A DNA stretch of 64,000 bases from assembly GCF_042666655.1 (NCBI RefSeq), contig NZ_JBHTDE010000002.1, forward strand, positions 806,001 to 870,000, given 5' to 3'. The notes under the pieces were generated by a model that was not told the DNA's origin, ran no database searches, and saw nothing but the letters and a program-made list of their open reading frames with translations. Source of the stretch: Paracraurococcus sp042666655. GTDB lineage: Bacteria > Pseudomonadota > Alphaproteobacteria > Acetobacterales > Acetobacteraceae. A program made the position numbers and the translations under genes. Below are positions 15,973 to 24,652 of the stretch, one piece after another; the stretch's first letter is position 1; the number at the start of each line of letters is the position of its first letter.

Positions 15973-16692
15973 ATGGCCGTGCCGACCCGCCGCAGGACCG
16001 CCGCCAGCGCCACCGAGGCCCGCGGCAGCGACCCCGCCGTGCTGCGGATCAGCAGCCGCAACTACTCGTCCTGGTCGATGCGCGGCTGGCTGCTCTGCCG
16101 CATGGCCGGGATCGCCTTCGAGGAGGAGGTGGTCTCGGTCGACGATGTCGGCTCCCGCGCCGAGCTGCTGCTGCAATCCTCCTCGATCCTGATCCCCGCG
16201 CTGCGGCATGACGGCGCCGAGCTGTGGGACACGCTGGCGATCGCCGAATACCTGGCCGAGCTGGTGCCGGAGGCGCGGATGCTGCCGGAGGACCGGCTGG
16301 CGCGCGCCCGCTGCCGCTCGATCAGCGGCGAGATGCATGCCGGCTTCGCCGCGCTGCGCTCCACCCTGCCGATGAACCTGCGGGCGACGGTGCCGAATTT
16401 CACCCTGTGGTCGGGCGCGCGCGCGGACATCGCGCGCATCCTGTGGATCTGGCGCGACTGTCTGGGCCGCTGGGGCGGGCCCTGGCTGCTGGGCGCGGAG
16501 AAGAGCATCGCCGATGCGATGTATGCCCCCGTCGTCACCCGGTTCCGCACCTACGACGTGAAGCTGGATGCGGTGTGCGAGGCCTATGCGCAGACCATCC
16601 TCGGCTGGCCCGACGTGGCCGAGTGGATCGAGGCCGGCAAGCGCGAGCCGGAGACCCACATCAGCGAGCTGGACCTCGAAGCCGAGTTCTGA
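15973..16692 (+). CDS. glutathione S-transferase family protein
   Basis: 239 residues. After about 24 variable residues the thioredoxin-like N-domain begins VLRISSRNYSSWSMRGWLLC with the SxNYSSWSxR motif whose serine would activate glutathione; LWDTLAIAEYLAEL carries the usual cis-Pro/Glu-Ser region in altered form. The C-terminal helical domain spans about 105-230. This S-x-N-Y-S-S-W subgroup is common in alphaproteobacteria and its substrates are unknown. Start ATG 15973 follows GAGGAGAG; a GTG lies just before it. An intergenic palindromic element follows the stop. Confidence 0.88.
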   Translation: MAVPTRRRTAASATEARGSDPAVLRISSRNYSSWSMRGWLLCRMAGIAFEEEVVSVDDVGSRAELLLQSSSILIPALRHDGAELWDTLAIAEYLAELVPEARMLPEDRLARARCRSISGEMHAGFAALRSTLPMNLRATVPNFTLWSGARADIARILWIWRDCLGRWGGPWLLGAEKSIADAMYAPVVTRFRTYDVKLDAVCEAYAQTILGWPDVAEWIEAGKREPETHISELDLEAEF

Positions 16693-16704
16693 CGGCCGGC
16701 CGTC

Positions 16705-16780
16705 GCCGCGCGGCAGGTGCCGACCCACGGAAACGGATGAGGGGCGCCGGAGGAGAATACCTTCTCCCCCGGCCTGCCTG
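16705..16780. repeat. intergenic palindromic element, copy 2
   Basis: GCGCGGCAGGTGCCGACCC, then an A-rich joint (GGAAACGGATGAGGGG) and the hairpin core GGAGGAGAATACCTTCTCCCCC. The same order of blocks, with only a few differences, occurs in reverse orientation at 55603-55680 and in a diverged form at 7777-7842. It sits between the converging GST and HerA-like genes, the usual place for a repetitive extragenic palindrome or two-way terminator. Confidence 0.65.
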
Positions 16781-16782
16781 GC

Positions 16783-18255
16783 TCACGCTGCGGCCGCCTC
16801 CGGATCGCCCGGCGCCGTCTCCCAGCCCGGGCCGATGATCGTGACGATCCGCCGCGCCGCCGCGTCGGGTCGGCAGGCGATCGCCCCCTGCTTCTCGATG
16901 AATTCCAGCGCCGACCGCCCTCGCCCGCGCGAGACGCTGCCGAGCACCCGGGCGATCGCCAGGTCGGACGGGCAGGGGGCATTCTCGATCGCCGCCCGGG
17001 CCAGCAGCAGGTAGGCGCCCTGGCGGTCCTCCGGCAGGGAAGCGGCGTGGTCGAGTGCGAGTGGCCATTCGGGCCGCGCCTCCAGCGCCTCGGTGACGCC
17101 GGCGAGCACCATGGTCAGCAGCCGGCGGAAGGCCGGCAGGTCGAGCGGGCGGCCGGGCAGCATCTCGATCCGGCAGCGCAGCAGGTAGTCCTGGTGCAGC
17201 GCCAGCACCGGCCGGAAGGCGGCCTGCCCGTCCGCCATGATGGCCCGCACCACCGCCAGTTGCGCGCGGCGGCGGCCGGCTTCCTCCTCGGCCGTGGCGG
17301 GAGGCAGGGCGGCGGGCGCGGCCGGGCGGGCGGCGGCGAGCTGGGCCAACAGGTCGGGCGGCGGTGCGGCCGGCACCCGGCGCGGCCGCGGTGCCTCGGC
17401 CGGGGCCGGCTGCAGGATCAGGGCATGCGCCGCCTCCCGCGGGGTTTCCGGCATCGGCATCAGGCCGGGGCCGGCGCCGCGGCTCTCGGTCTCGACCGCG
17501 CCGACCCGCAGCGCCACCGGCCGCCGGGCCAGGGCCGGGCCGAGCGCCATGAACCGCCCGCGCTCCAGGTCGCGGAACATCTCCGCCTGGCGCTTCTCCA
17601 TCCCCAGCAGGTCGGCGGCGCGGGCCATGTCGATGTCGAGGAAGGTGCGGCCCATCAGGAAGTTGGAGGCTTCGGCCGCGACGTTCTTGGCCAGCTTGGC
17701 CAGGCGCTGGGTGGCGATGATGCCGGCCAGGCCGCGCTTGCGGCCGCGGCACATCAGGTCGGTCATGGCGGCCAGGGAGCTGCGGCGTGCCTCCTCCGCC
17801 ACCTCGACCCCGCCGCCGGGGGCGAAGAGCTGGGCCTCGTCGACCACCACCAGCATCGGCGTCCAGAAGGCGCGCTCGACCGCGAAGATGCCGTCGAGGA
17901 AGGCGGCGGCGCGTCGCATCTGCCCCTCGACGTCGACGCCTTCCAGGTTGAGCACGACGGAGACCCGGTGCTGCCGCACCCGCTCCCCGGCCAGGACCAG
18001 GCCCTGCTCGGTCTGCGCGGCGGCGTCGATCACCAGGTGGCCGAAGCGGTCGGCGAGCGAGGTGAAGTCGCCCTCGGGGTCGATCACCGCCTGCTGCACG
18101 AAGGGGGCGCTGCGTTCCAGCAGCCGGCGCAGCAGGTGCGACTTGCCGCAGCCGGAATTGCCCTGGACCAGCAGGCGGGTGGCCAGCAGCTCCTCCAGGT
18201 CCAGCAGGGCCGGCTGGCCGTTGTCGCGCAACCCGAGATCGATGCTGACCGCCAT
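16783..18255 (-). CDS. HerA-like P-loop ATPase
   Basis: 490 residues. Walker A GNSGCGKS at 32-39, the VIDPEGDF segment typical of the HerA/FtsK branch at 58-65, and Walker B VVVDEAQLF with D139/E140. A second region (about 160-200: CRGRKRGLAGIIATQRLAKL) is the HerA sensor part. From about 290 a Pro/Ala-rich linker leads to a helical C-terminal domain of about 150 residues that I do not recognise. HerA proteins are hexameric DNA pumps, often with the nuclease NurA; no NurA gene is beside it. The start is at MAVSIDLG after GGGGCGGC. The role is probably DNA processing or translocation, but unproven. Confidence 0.78.
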   Translation of the reverse strand: MAVSIDLGLRDNGQPALLDLEELLATRLLVQGNSGCGKSHLLRRLLERSAPFVQQAVIDPEGDFTSLADRFGHLVIDAAAQTEQGLVLAGERVRQHRVSVVLNLEGVDVEGQMRRAAAFLDGIFAVERAFWTPMLVVVDEAQLFAPGGGVEVAEEARRSSLAAMTDLMCRGRKRGLAGIIATQRLAKLAKNVAAEASNFLMGRTFLDIDMARAADLLGMEKRQAEMFRDLERGRFMALGPALARRPVALRVGAVETESRGAGPGLMPMPETPREAAHALILQPAPAEAPRPRRVPAAPPPDLLAQLAAARPAAPAALPPATAEEEAGRRRAQLAVVRAIMADGQAAFRPVLALHQDYLLRCRIEMLPGRPLDLPAFRRLLTMVLAGVTEALEARPEWPLALDHAASLPEDRQGAYLLLARAAIENAPCPSDLAIARVLGSVSRGRGRSALEFIEKQGAIACRPDAAARRIVTIIGPGWETAPGDPEAAAA

Positions 18256-18362
18256 GCCGCCCCGGCTTCCGTGGAGCGCTGGTCCTAGAGCAGCCGGCCC
18301 GGCCACTCAATCAGCCGCGCGCATTCATCGGGGCGAAAGGAGACGCCGGCTAGGCATACGCC

Positions 18363-18947
18363 ATGCAGACCGCGCCCCCAGCCGCCGAGATCGCCGCGCA
18401 GTTCGACGACCTGCGCCGCTTCATCGATCGCCGCATCGCCGAGCTGAGCGCCGAGGTGCATGCCACGGTCCAGCTCGTCGACTATTCCGAGGCCAACCTC
18501 TCCGGCCAGCTTGGCCGCATCCATGAACAGATCGCCGGCTTGGTCGCGATCCCCGCCGCCAGCACCCGCAACAGCGGGGTCGAGCTGGAAGCGGTGGTCC
18601 AGGCGACCGAGGCCGCGGCCAACACCATCATGGAGGCGGCGGAGGCGATCCAGGACTGGATCGAGGGCGGGGCGCAGGACAAGATGGCGCTGCAGGCGCT
18701 CTCGGCCCGGGTCAATTCGATCTTCGAGGCCTGCAGCTTCCAGGACGTCACCGGCCAGCGCATCCGCCGTGCCATCCAGCACCTGCAGCAGGTCGAGTCG
18801 ATGCTGCAGGGCATGATGCCGACGGGGAACGTGGCCGCGCTGGCGGAGCCGGTCCGGGTGCAGGCCCTGCCCAGTACCGTGGCCCAGCCGGCCCAGGCCG
18901 GTCCCGACCTGGCCCAGGCGGAGATCGACCGGCTGTTGAACGGGTAG
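18363..18947 (+). CDS. CheZ-like protein phosphatase
   Basis: 194 residues, largely helical. The core EACSFQDVTGQRIRRAIQHL matches the CheZ active-site helix, with D128 and Q132 aligning with E. coli D143 and Q147, the residues that dephosphorylate CheY. The C-terminal AQAEIDRLLNG resembles the CheY-binding tail of CheZ (an acidic, leucine-containing helix after a flexible linker). It would therefore end the signal of a response regulator. No other chemotaxis or flagellar gene lies in the window, so its partner is elsewhere. It is divergent from the HerA-like gene and converges with the XRE regulator. Confidence 0.82.
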   Translation: MQTAPPAAEIAAQFDDLRRFIDRRIAELSAEVHATVQLVDYSEANLSGQLGRIHEQIAGLVAIPAASTRNSGVELEAVVQATEAAANTIMEAAEAIQDWIEGGAQDKMALQALSARVNSIFEACSFQDVTGQRIRRAIQHLQQVESMLQGMMPTGNVAALAEPVRVQALPSTVAQPAQAGPDLAQAEIDRLLNG

Positions 18948-18956
18948 CGCCGGCGT

Positions 18957-19847
18957 TCAGGCCGCGGCTTCGGTCGGCCGGACGTCCCGCAGCAGCGCCC
19001 GCACCCGGCCTGCCGCCGCGCTGCCTTTCAAGGCGTCGCGCCAGGCGGCTTCGGCCACCCGCTGGTGCAGGCCCACCGCCTCATCCGCCGCGGTGATCAT
19101 GGCGACGCCCGTCCCGACCGCCGGGCCGCTATCCGGCGGGAAGGGGCTGGCCACCACATGCGCCCGCTCGCGGCCGCGCAGCACGATGAAGCCACCGGTC
19201 GGCTCGGGCCCTTCCTTCAGGCCGATCTGCAGCCCGATCGGCACCGCTTCCATCAGGCTGGCCAGGTTCTCGAGCTCGGCTGCGGCCGCGGCCCGGCCGC
19301 GCGCCCGGCTGCGCTCGGTGCCGGCGAGGCCATGGGCCACGCCGTCCTCCAGCAGCCGGCGCAACGAGGCCTCGGACAGGATGGCGATGATGCTGGGGCG
19401 GCGCTGCTGATAGAGCCGGCGCCGCATCGCCAGGATCGATAGCGCCTGCTCCGCCTGGCCGCGGCCCTGCAGGGGGTCGGCGCCGCCCTCGGCGGCCTCG
19501 GCCCAGGCTTCGTTCACCGCCGCCTCGTAGCTGTCGGAGGCGACCTGGAAGCAGACGGCGCCGCCGAACAGCAGGATCTGGTCGGCCTCCTCCTCGATCT
19601 GGCGGAGCCGTTCCTGGAAGGCGAGGGGCCGCGAGAAGTAGTCGATGCCGATGCCGAGCAGCGAGAGCGGCGAGATCTTCAGCAACTCGGCCAGCCGCCG
19701 GATCGTGTCCAGCTTGATGACCTCGCCCTTCTCGTAGCGATAGAGCGCGGCGCGCGAGACGCCGAGCCGGGCGGCGATCTCCTCGGCCCGCAATCCGGAT
19801 TCGAGCCGGTAGGCACGCAATTGCTGCCCGATATCCGCGAAACGCAT
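18957..19847 (-). CDS. XRE family transcriptional regulator with large C-terminal domain
   Basis: 296 residues. Residues 5-60 are a lambda-repressor-like helix-turn-helix (LRAYRLESGLRAEEIAARLG then VSRAALYRYEKGEVIKLDTI). The remaining 230 residues form a helical sensor-like domain of unknown ligand, with QILLFGGAVCFQVASDSYEA and several Arg-rich helices. It is not the short-chain fatty-acid (ScfR) architecture as far as I can tell. Start ATG 19847 follows GGAGATCGGA; the open frame upstream is ignored. The neighbours (CheZ-like, glyoxylate genes) give no clear regulon; the hyi-glxR operon lies 167 bp behind it on the same strand. Confidence 0.8.
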   Translation of the reverse strand: MRFADIGQQLRAYRLESGLRAEEIAARLGVSRAALYRYEKGEVIKLDTIRRLAELLKISPLSLLGIGIDYFSRPLAFQERLRQIEEEADQILLFGGAVCFQVASDSYEAAVNEAWAEAAEGGADPLQGRGQAEQALSILAMRRRLYQQRRPSIIAILSEASLRRLLEDGVAHGLAGTERSRARGRAAAAAELENLASLMEAVPIGLQIGLKEGPEPTGGFIVLRGRERAHVVASPFPPDSGPAVGTGVAMITAADEAVGLHQRVAEAAWRDALKGSAAAGRVRALLRDVRPTEAAA

Positions 19848-20014
19848 TCCGATCTCCGGCTCGCCTTTTGAAGACCGGCGCGCAGCGTATTCCTGGAAAA
19901 CCTCACGCCGCCGGCACTGGTCCAAAAAACTGCGCGCTTTTCGCGTCAAAGGCAAGCATGGCGACAGGGTCGCACGGTCGGCGGCGCCGCAGGCACCGCC
20001 GCTCGCGCGATGCG

Positions 20015-20905
20015 TCAGCCCTTCGCGTCGGGCGCAACCGGGTGTGCCGCCATGGTTTCCAGCGCCTTAACCAGGCCCGAATGGTCGAGCCCGCCATTCC
20101 CGGCGGCGATCGAGGCGGAAAACAGCTGCTGGGTGGACGCCGTGTTGGGCAGCGCGACTCCGAGCTCCTTGGCCGATTGCAGCGCCAGGTTCAGGTCCTT
20201 CTGGTGCAGCACGATGCGGAAACCGGGGTTGAAGGTCCGCTTGATCATCCGCTCCCCGTGCAATTCCAGGATGCGGGAGGTGGCGAGGCCGCCCATCAGC
20301 GCCTGCCGCACCTTGGCCGGATCGGCCCCGGCCTTGCTGGCGAAGACCAGCGCTTCGCCCACGGCCTCGATGGTCAGGGCGACGACGATCTGGTTGGCGA
20401 CCTTGGTGGTCTGCCCGGCGCCGTTCGGCCCGACCAGGGTGATGTTCTTGCCCATCGCCTCGAACAGCGGCCGGGCGCGCTCGAAGGCGGCCTCCTCGGC
20501 GCCGACCATGATGGTCAGGCTGGCGGCCTTGGCGCCGACCTCGCCGCCCGAGACCGGCGCATCGATATAGTCGCACCCCAGCGCATTCACGCGGGCGGCG
20601 AAGTCCTTGGTCGCGGTCGGGCTGATCGAGGACATGTCGATCACCAGCTTGCCCTTCGACAGGCCGGCGGCGACGCCCCCCGGCCCGAACAGCGCGGCCT
20701 CCACGTCGGGGGTGTCGGGGACCATCAGGATGATCACCTCGGCCGCCGCGGCGACCGCGGCGGCATCGGCCACGACGGTGAAGGCGGCGCGCGCCTCGGC
20801 GTCGAGGCTGCGGCGCTCGGGGACCACGACGTCGTGGCCCGCTGCCTTGAGATGGCCGGCCATGGGCTTGCCCATGATGCCGAGGCCGATGAAGCCGATC
20901 TTCAT
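20015..20905 (-). CDS. glxR: 2-hydroxy-3-oxopropionate (tartronate semialdehyde) reductase
   Basis: 296 residues, beta-hydroxyacid dehydrogenase family. Rossmann motif GFIGLGIMGKPMAGHL at 4-19, substrate-binding DAPVSGG around 116-121, and the catalytic GQTTKVANQ with K168 and N171. It reduces tartronate semialdehyde to D-glycerate with NAD(P)H. The neighbouring hyi gene upstream on the same strand, which interconverts hydroxypyruvate and tartronate semialdehyde, strongly supports this member of the family over 3-hydroxyisobutyrate dehydrogenase. A 10-bp-arm hairpin lies in the 103-bp gap between them. Confidence 0.93.
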   Translation of the reverse strand: MKIGFIGLGIMGKPMAGHLKAAGHDVVVPERRSLDAEARAAFTVVADAAAVAAAAEVIILMVPDTPDVEAALFGPGGVAAGLSKGKLVIDMSSISPTATKDFAARVNALGCDYIDAPVSGGEVGAKAASLTIMVGAEEAAFERARPLFEAMGKNITLVGPNGAGQTTKVANQIVVALTIEAVGEALVFASKAGADPAKVRQALMGGLATSRILELHGERMIKRTFNPGFRIVLHQKDLNLALQSAKELGVALPNTASTQQLFSASIAAGNGGLDHSGLVKALETMAAHPVAPDAKG

Positions 20906-20941
20906 GCCTGGATTCCTTGGATGTGGTCGTTGAGGGGAAGG

Positions 20942-20992
20942 GCCGGCCGATGGGCGCGGCGCCGCCTGGCGCGGAGCCCCGAATCGGCCGGC
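20942..20992. promoter_or_regulatory. hairpin between hyi and glxR
   Basis: GCCGGCCGAT (20942-20951) and ATCGGCCGGC (20983-20992) are exact reverse complements, separated by 31 nt that are themselves GC-rich and partly self-complementary. The transcript of the hyi-glxR operon would form this stem between the two coding regions. It may adjust the ratio of the two products by processing or partial termination; this is inference. Confidence 0.45.
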
Positions 20993-21008
20993 TGCGCCGC
21001 CCTGCGCG

Positions 21009-21785
21009 TCACTTGTACGGCGCGAACCAGCCGAGTCCGGCCTCGGTCCCGGCCGCCGGCCGGTATTCGCAGCCGATCCAGCCGCGGAAGCCGAGCGCGT
21101 CGATCTGCTGGAAGACGAAGGGCCAGTTCACCTCGCCGGTGCCCGGCTCGTTGCGGCCCGGCGTGTCCGCGACCTGCATATGGGCGATGATGGGCAGGTG
21201 CTTCTCCACCCGCTTGACGATGTCGCCCTCGGTGATCTGGCAGTGATACAGATCGAATTGCAGGCCGATCCGCTCCGGCCCGATCGCCTCGATGACCGCA
21301 GCGCCCTCGGCCATGGTGTTGAGGAAGAAGCCGGGGATGTCGCGGTGGTTGATCGGCTCGATCACCGGCTTGACCCCCGCCTTGCCGCATTCCTCGGCGG
21401 CCCAGGCCAGGTTGGCGGCATAGGTCGCCAGCAGCGTGTCGCGTGGCACCCCGGCCGGGGTCAGCCCGGCCATCAGGTGCAGCCGCGGGCAGGACAGCGC
21501 CGCGGCGTATTCCAGCGCCTGCTTCACCCCCTCGCGGAACTCGGCGCTGCGGCCGGGCAGGGCGGCCTGGCCGCGCTCCCCCTTCGCCCAGTCGCCGGGC
21601 GGGGCGTTGAACAGCACCTGCTGCAGTCCGTTGTCCCGCAGCCGGGCCGCGATCTCGGCCGCGGGGAATTCGTACGGGAACAGGAACTCCACCGCCTGGA
21701 AGCCGGCCGCCCGGGCGCGGGCGAAGCGGTCCAGGAAGGGGTGCTCATTGAACATCATGGACAGGTTGGCGGCGAAGCGCGGCAT
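21009..21785 (-). CDS. hyi: hydroxypyruvate isomerase
   Basis: 258 residues with the xylose-isomerase-like TIM-barrel pattern of Hyi. The start MPRFAANLSMMFNEHPFLDR is diagnostic. The metal-binding positions include the Glu in VIEPINHRDIPGFFLNT, the Asp-His pair in LQFDLYHCQ, the His in IAHMQVADTPGR, and the last Glu in GWIGCEYRP. It converts hydroxypyruvate to tartronate semialdehyde reversibly, feeding the reductase encoded just downstream (glxR) toward glycerate. Glyoxylate carboligase is not in the window. Confidence 0.95.
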   Translation of the reverse strand: MPRFAANLSMMFNEHPFLDRFARARAAGFQAVEFLFPYEFPAAEIAARLRDNGLQQVLFNAPPGDWAKGERGQAALPGRSAEFREGVKQALEYAAALSCPRLHLMAGLTPAGVPRDTLLATYAANLAWAAEECGKAGVKPVIEPINHRDIPGFFLNTMAEGAAVIEAIGPERIGLQFDLYHCQITEGDIVKRVEKHLPIIAHMQVADTPGRNEPGTGEVNWPFVFQQIDALGFRGWIGCEYRPAAGTEAGLGWFAPYK

Positions 21786-21908
21786 GGCGCGGGAACTCCC
21801 CCCGGTTGGGCCGCGGAGGCTAACGGCGCGGTGCCAGGCTGGCTACTGCCGCGGATGCGCCGCCCGCCGGCGGATGGTACAGCGTGGCAACCGATTCGGA
21901 GTGGCGTG

Positions 21909-22976
21909 ATGCAGCCTGACAGTGGCAACCCGGTCCGGCTGCTCGGCCTCTTGGCGGCGCTGGCCCTGGGCTTCGGCTGCCTGCTGGTGCTGCGGCCCTT
22001 CCTCTCGGCGCTGCTCTGGGCGGCCATCCTGGTCTATTCGACCTGGCCCGCCTTCCGCATGCTGCGGGAGCGCCTGCGGCTGTCGCCCGGCTTCGCCGCG
22101 CTGCTGATGGTGCTGGCGGAATTCCTGCTGATCGGCGTGCCGCTGGCCTTCGCCACCCCGACCAAGCGGGAGGAGATCGACGGGCTGCGGGCCTCGGTCG
22201 AGACCTTCCTGACCCAGGGCATGCCCGGCCTCGGCGACTGGCTGGGCCGGCTGCCGTTGATCGGGCCGACGCTGCAATACCACCTGGTGGGGGTTGATTT
22301 CGGCTTCTCCGGCCTGGCCGACCTGATCAGCCCCTATGCCGCGACGCTGGCGCAGGGCGCGCTCGGCGTGCTGCTGGCGGTGCTCTCGGGGCTGGCGGAG
22401 GTGCTCATTGCCATCCTGCTGGCCTTCTTCCTCTACCGCGACGGCCCGGCGATCGCCCAGCGGGCCGAGGCCGCCCTGGCCCGGCTGGCCGGCGACCGGA
22501 CCCGCCACATCGTCGAGCTCATCGGCGGGGTCACCCGCGGCGTGGTCTACGGGCTGCTCGGCACCGCGGTGGTGCAGGGGCTGATGACCTGGTTCGGGCT
22601 GTGGATTTCCGGCGTGCCGCGGTCGGCGCTGCTGGCGGTGATCGCCGGCTGCATCTCGATCATGCCGGTGGGGGCGCCGCTGGTCTGGATCCCGGCCACG
22701 CTCTGGCTGTTCGGCCAGGGACAGACCGGCTGGGCGATCTTCCTCGGCCTCTATGGCGCCTTCGGCATCAGCAGCGCGGACAACGTGATCCGCCCCTGGC
22801 TGATCGCCCGCGGCGCCGACCTGCCGCTGCTGCTGACCCTGCTGGGCGCGCTGGGCGGGGTCTTCGCCTTCGGCTTCCTCGGGCTGTTCCTGGGCCCGGT
22901 GCTGCTCGCGGTGGGCTTCACATTGCTTAAGGATTGGGCGGATGAGGAGGTCTCCCCGGCGAAAGGGCCGGGGTGA
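21909..22976 (+). CDS. AI-2E (PerM) family transporter
   Basis: 355 residues, about eight membrane segments. The pattern is typical of the family: two N-terminal helices (LLGLLAALALGFGCLLVL then LRPFLSALLWAAILVYSTWP), a soluble section around 85-150, and a C-terminal helix cluster with VYGLLGTAVVQG, ISIMPVGAPLVWIPA and FGISSADNVIRPWLI. Members transport autoinducer-2 or sodium/protons, and most are uncharacterised, so the substrate here is open. ATG 21909 directly follows a GTG that could also serve. It diverges from hyi. Confidence 0.87.
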   Translation: MQPDSGNPVRLLGLLAALALGFGCLLVLRPFLSALLWAAILVYSTWPAFRMLRERLRLSPGFAALLMVLAEFLLIGVPLAFATPTKREEIDGLRASVETFLTQGMPGLGDWLGRLPLIGPTLQYHLVGVDFGFSGLADLISPYAATLAQGALGVLLAVLSGLAEVLIAILLAFFLYRDGPAIAQRAEAALARLAGDRTRHIVELIGGVTRGVVYGLLGTAVVQGLMTWFGLWISGVPRSALLAVIAGCISIMPVGAPLVWIPATLWLFGQGQTGWAIFLGLYGAFGISSADNVIRPWLIARGADLPLLLTLLGALGGVFAFGFLGLFLGPVLLAVGFTLLKDWADEEVSPAKGPG

Positions 22977-23056
22977 CACCTTTCCGGCGACCGCTGCCGG
23001 CGCTTATAGGGCGGGTGCGAGACCCGGGATCACCGGGCCGGGACGGAGGCAGGGCG

Positions 23057-24652
23057 ATGCGGGAACAGGCGAAGGTGGTCCTCCGGACCGCCGCGGCATT
23101 GGCATTTCTGGCACTGGCAGGCACGGCGCAGGCGAAGACCGTGCGCTGGGCGGCGAGCGGCGACCCGAACACCATGGACCCGCACAGCCAGAATGTCGGC
23201 ACCGTGACGATGGTGCTGCAGCAGATCTACGACCCGCTGCTGCAGCGGAAGCCCGACCTTTCGCTCGCCCCCGGCCTGGCCACCGAGTGGCGGCAGGAGG
23301 AGCCGACCCGCTGGCGCTTCCTGCTGCGCCAGGGGGTGAGATTCCACGAGGGCGAGACGCTCTCGGCCGAGGATGTGGCCTTCTCGATCGGCCGGGCGCT
23401 GCAGCCGACCAGCAATTTCGGCATCTATGTCGATACCGTGGACCGCGCCGTGGCGGTCGACGAGCACACCGTCGACGTCATCCTGAAGCGCCCCGACCCG
23501 ATCCTGCCGAACAAGCTGGCCAGCGTCTTCATCATGTCGAAGCGCTGGTCGGAAAAGCACAACGCCACCCGGCCGCAGAACACCCGGGCGCGGGAGGAGA
23601 TGCACACCACCCGCAACACCAACGGCACCGGCGCCTACCGGCTCGCCTCGCGCGAGCCCGACGTGCGCACCGTGCTGGCGCGGAACGAAGCCTGGTGGGG
23701 CTGGGGCGTCGGGGGCAATGACGGCAACGTCACCGAGATCGTCTACCGGCCGATCGCCTCGGACGCCACGCGGATCGCGGCGCTGCTGTCGGGCGAGGTC
23801 GATTTCGTCATCGACCCGCCCTTGCAGGACCTCGGCCGGCTGCGCGCGGCACCCGGGGTGAAGGTGCTGGAGGGGCCGGAGGTGCGGACCATCTTCCTGG
23901 CGATGGACCTGCACCGGGACGAACTGCTGTACGGCGACGTGAAGGGGACGAACCCCTTCAAGGATCTGCGGGTGCGCCAGGCGCTGTACCAGGCGATCGA
24001 CATCCAGGCGATCCACCGCACCACCATGCGCGGCCAGTCGGTGGTGACCGGCACGCTGTTTCCCGAACAGGTCAACGGCTACGTCAAGGCGGAGGATGTC
24101 CGGCTGCCCTTCGATGCCGGCCGCGCCCGCGCGCTGCTGGCCGATGCCGGGTACCCGCAGGGCTTCGGCGTGACGCTCGACTGTCCGAACAACCGCTACA
24201 TCAACGACGAGCAGATCTGCCAGAACATCGCCGCCATGTGGTCGCGCATCGGCGTGAAGACCGCGGTGAAGTCGCAGCCGCTGGCGCCCTTCTTCGCCCA
24301 GATCCAGAAGGACGATACCTCGGTCTACCTGCTGGGCTGGGGCGTGCCGACGCTGGATGCGCTGTATTCCTTCCAGTCGCTGGTGGCGTCGCGCAACGGC
24401 GACCAGGGCGACGGCATCTGGAATTACGGCCGCTATTCCAACCCGCGGATGGATGCCCTGGTCCAGCGCATGAAGACCGACACCGGCGAGGCGCGGCAGG
24501 CGGCGATCGCCGAGGCGCTGAAGCTGTACCGCGAGGATGTGCCGCATATCCCGCTGCACCACCAGATGATCCCCTGGGCGATGCGGGCCAACATCCAGAT
24601 TCCGCACATGGCCAACAACCAGCCCTATTTCCGCTGGGCGGTGGTCCAGTGA
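23057..24652 (+). CDS. oligopeptide/dipeptide ABC transporter substrate-binding protein (SBP family 5)
   Basis: 531 residues with signal peptide VVLRTAAALAFLALAGTAQA. The mature start KTVRWAASGDPNTMDPHSQN and internal phrases (APGLATEWR, RFHEGETLSAEDVAFSIGRA, GTGAYRL, FKDLRVRQALYQAID, YPQGFGVTLDCP) are those of DppA/OppA-type proteins. It binds peptides, or possibly opines or glutathione, in the periplasm and delivers them to the permeases that follow. First gene of a five-gene operon; ATG 23057 is preceded by GGAGGCAGGG. Its TGA overlaps a 22-codon open frame that contains a hairpin. Confidence 0.93.
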   Translation: MREQAKVVLRTAAALAFLALAGTAQAKTVRWAASGDPNTMDPHSQNVGTVTMVLQQIYDPLLQRKPDLSLAPGLATEWRQEEPTRWRFLLRQGVRFHEGETLSAEDVAFSIGRALQPTSNFGIYVDTVDRAVAVDEHTVDVILKRPDPILPNKLASVFIMSKRWSEKHNATRPQNTRAREEMHTTRNTNGTGAYRLASREPDVRTVLARNEAWWGWGVGGNDGNVTEIVYRPIASDATRIAALLSGEVDFVIDPPLQDLGRLRAAPGVKVLEGPEVRTIFLAMDLHRDELLYGDVKGTNPFKDLRVRQALYQAIDIQAIHRTTMRGQSVVTGTLFPEQVNGYVKAEDVRLPFDAGRARALLADAGYPQGFGVTLDCPNNRYINDEQICQNIAAMWSRIGVKTAVKSQPLAPFFAQIQKDDTSVYLLGWGVPTLDALYSFQSLVASRNGDQGDGIWNYGRYSNPRMDALVQRMKTDTGEARQAAIAEALKLYREDVPHIPLHHQMIPWAMRANIQIPHMANNQPYFRWAVVQ

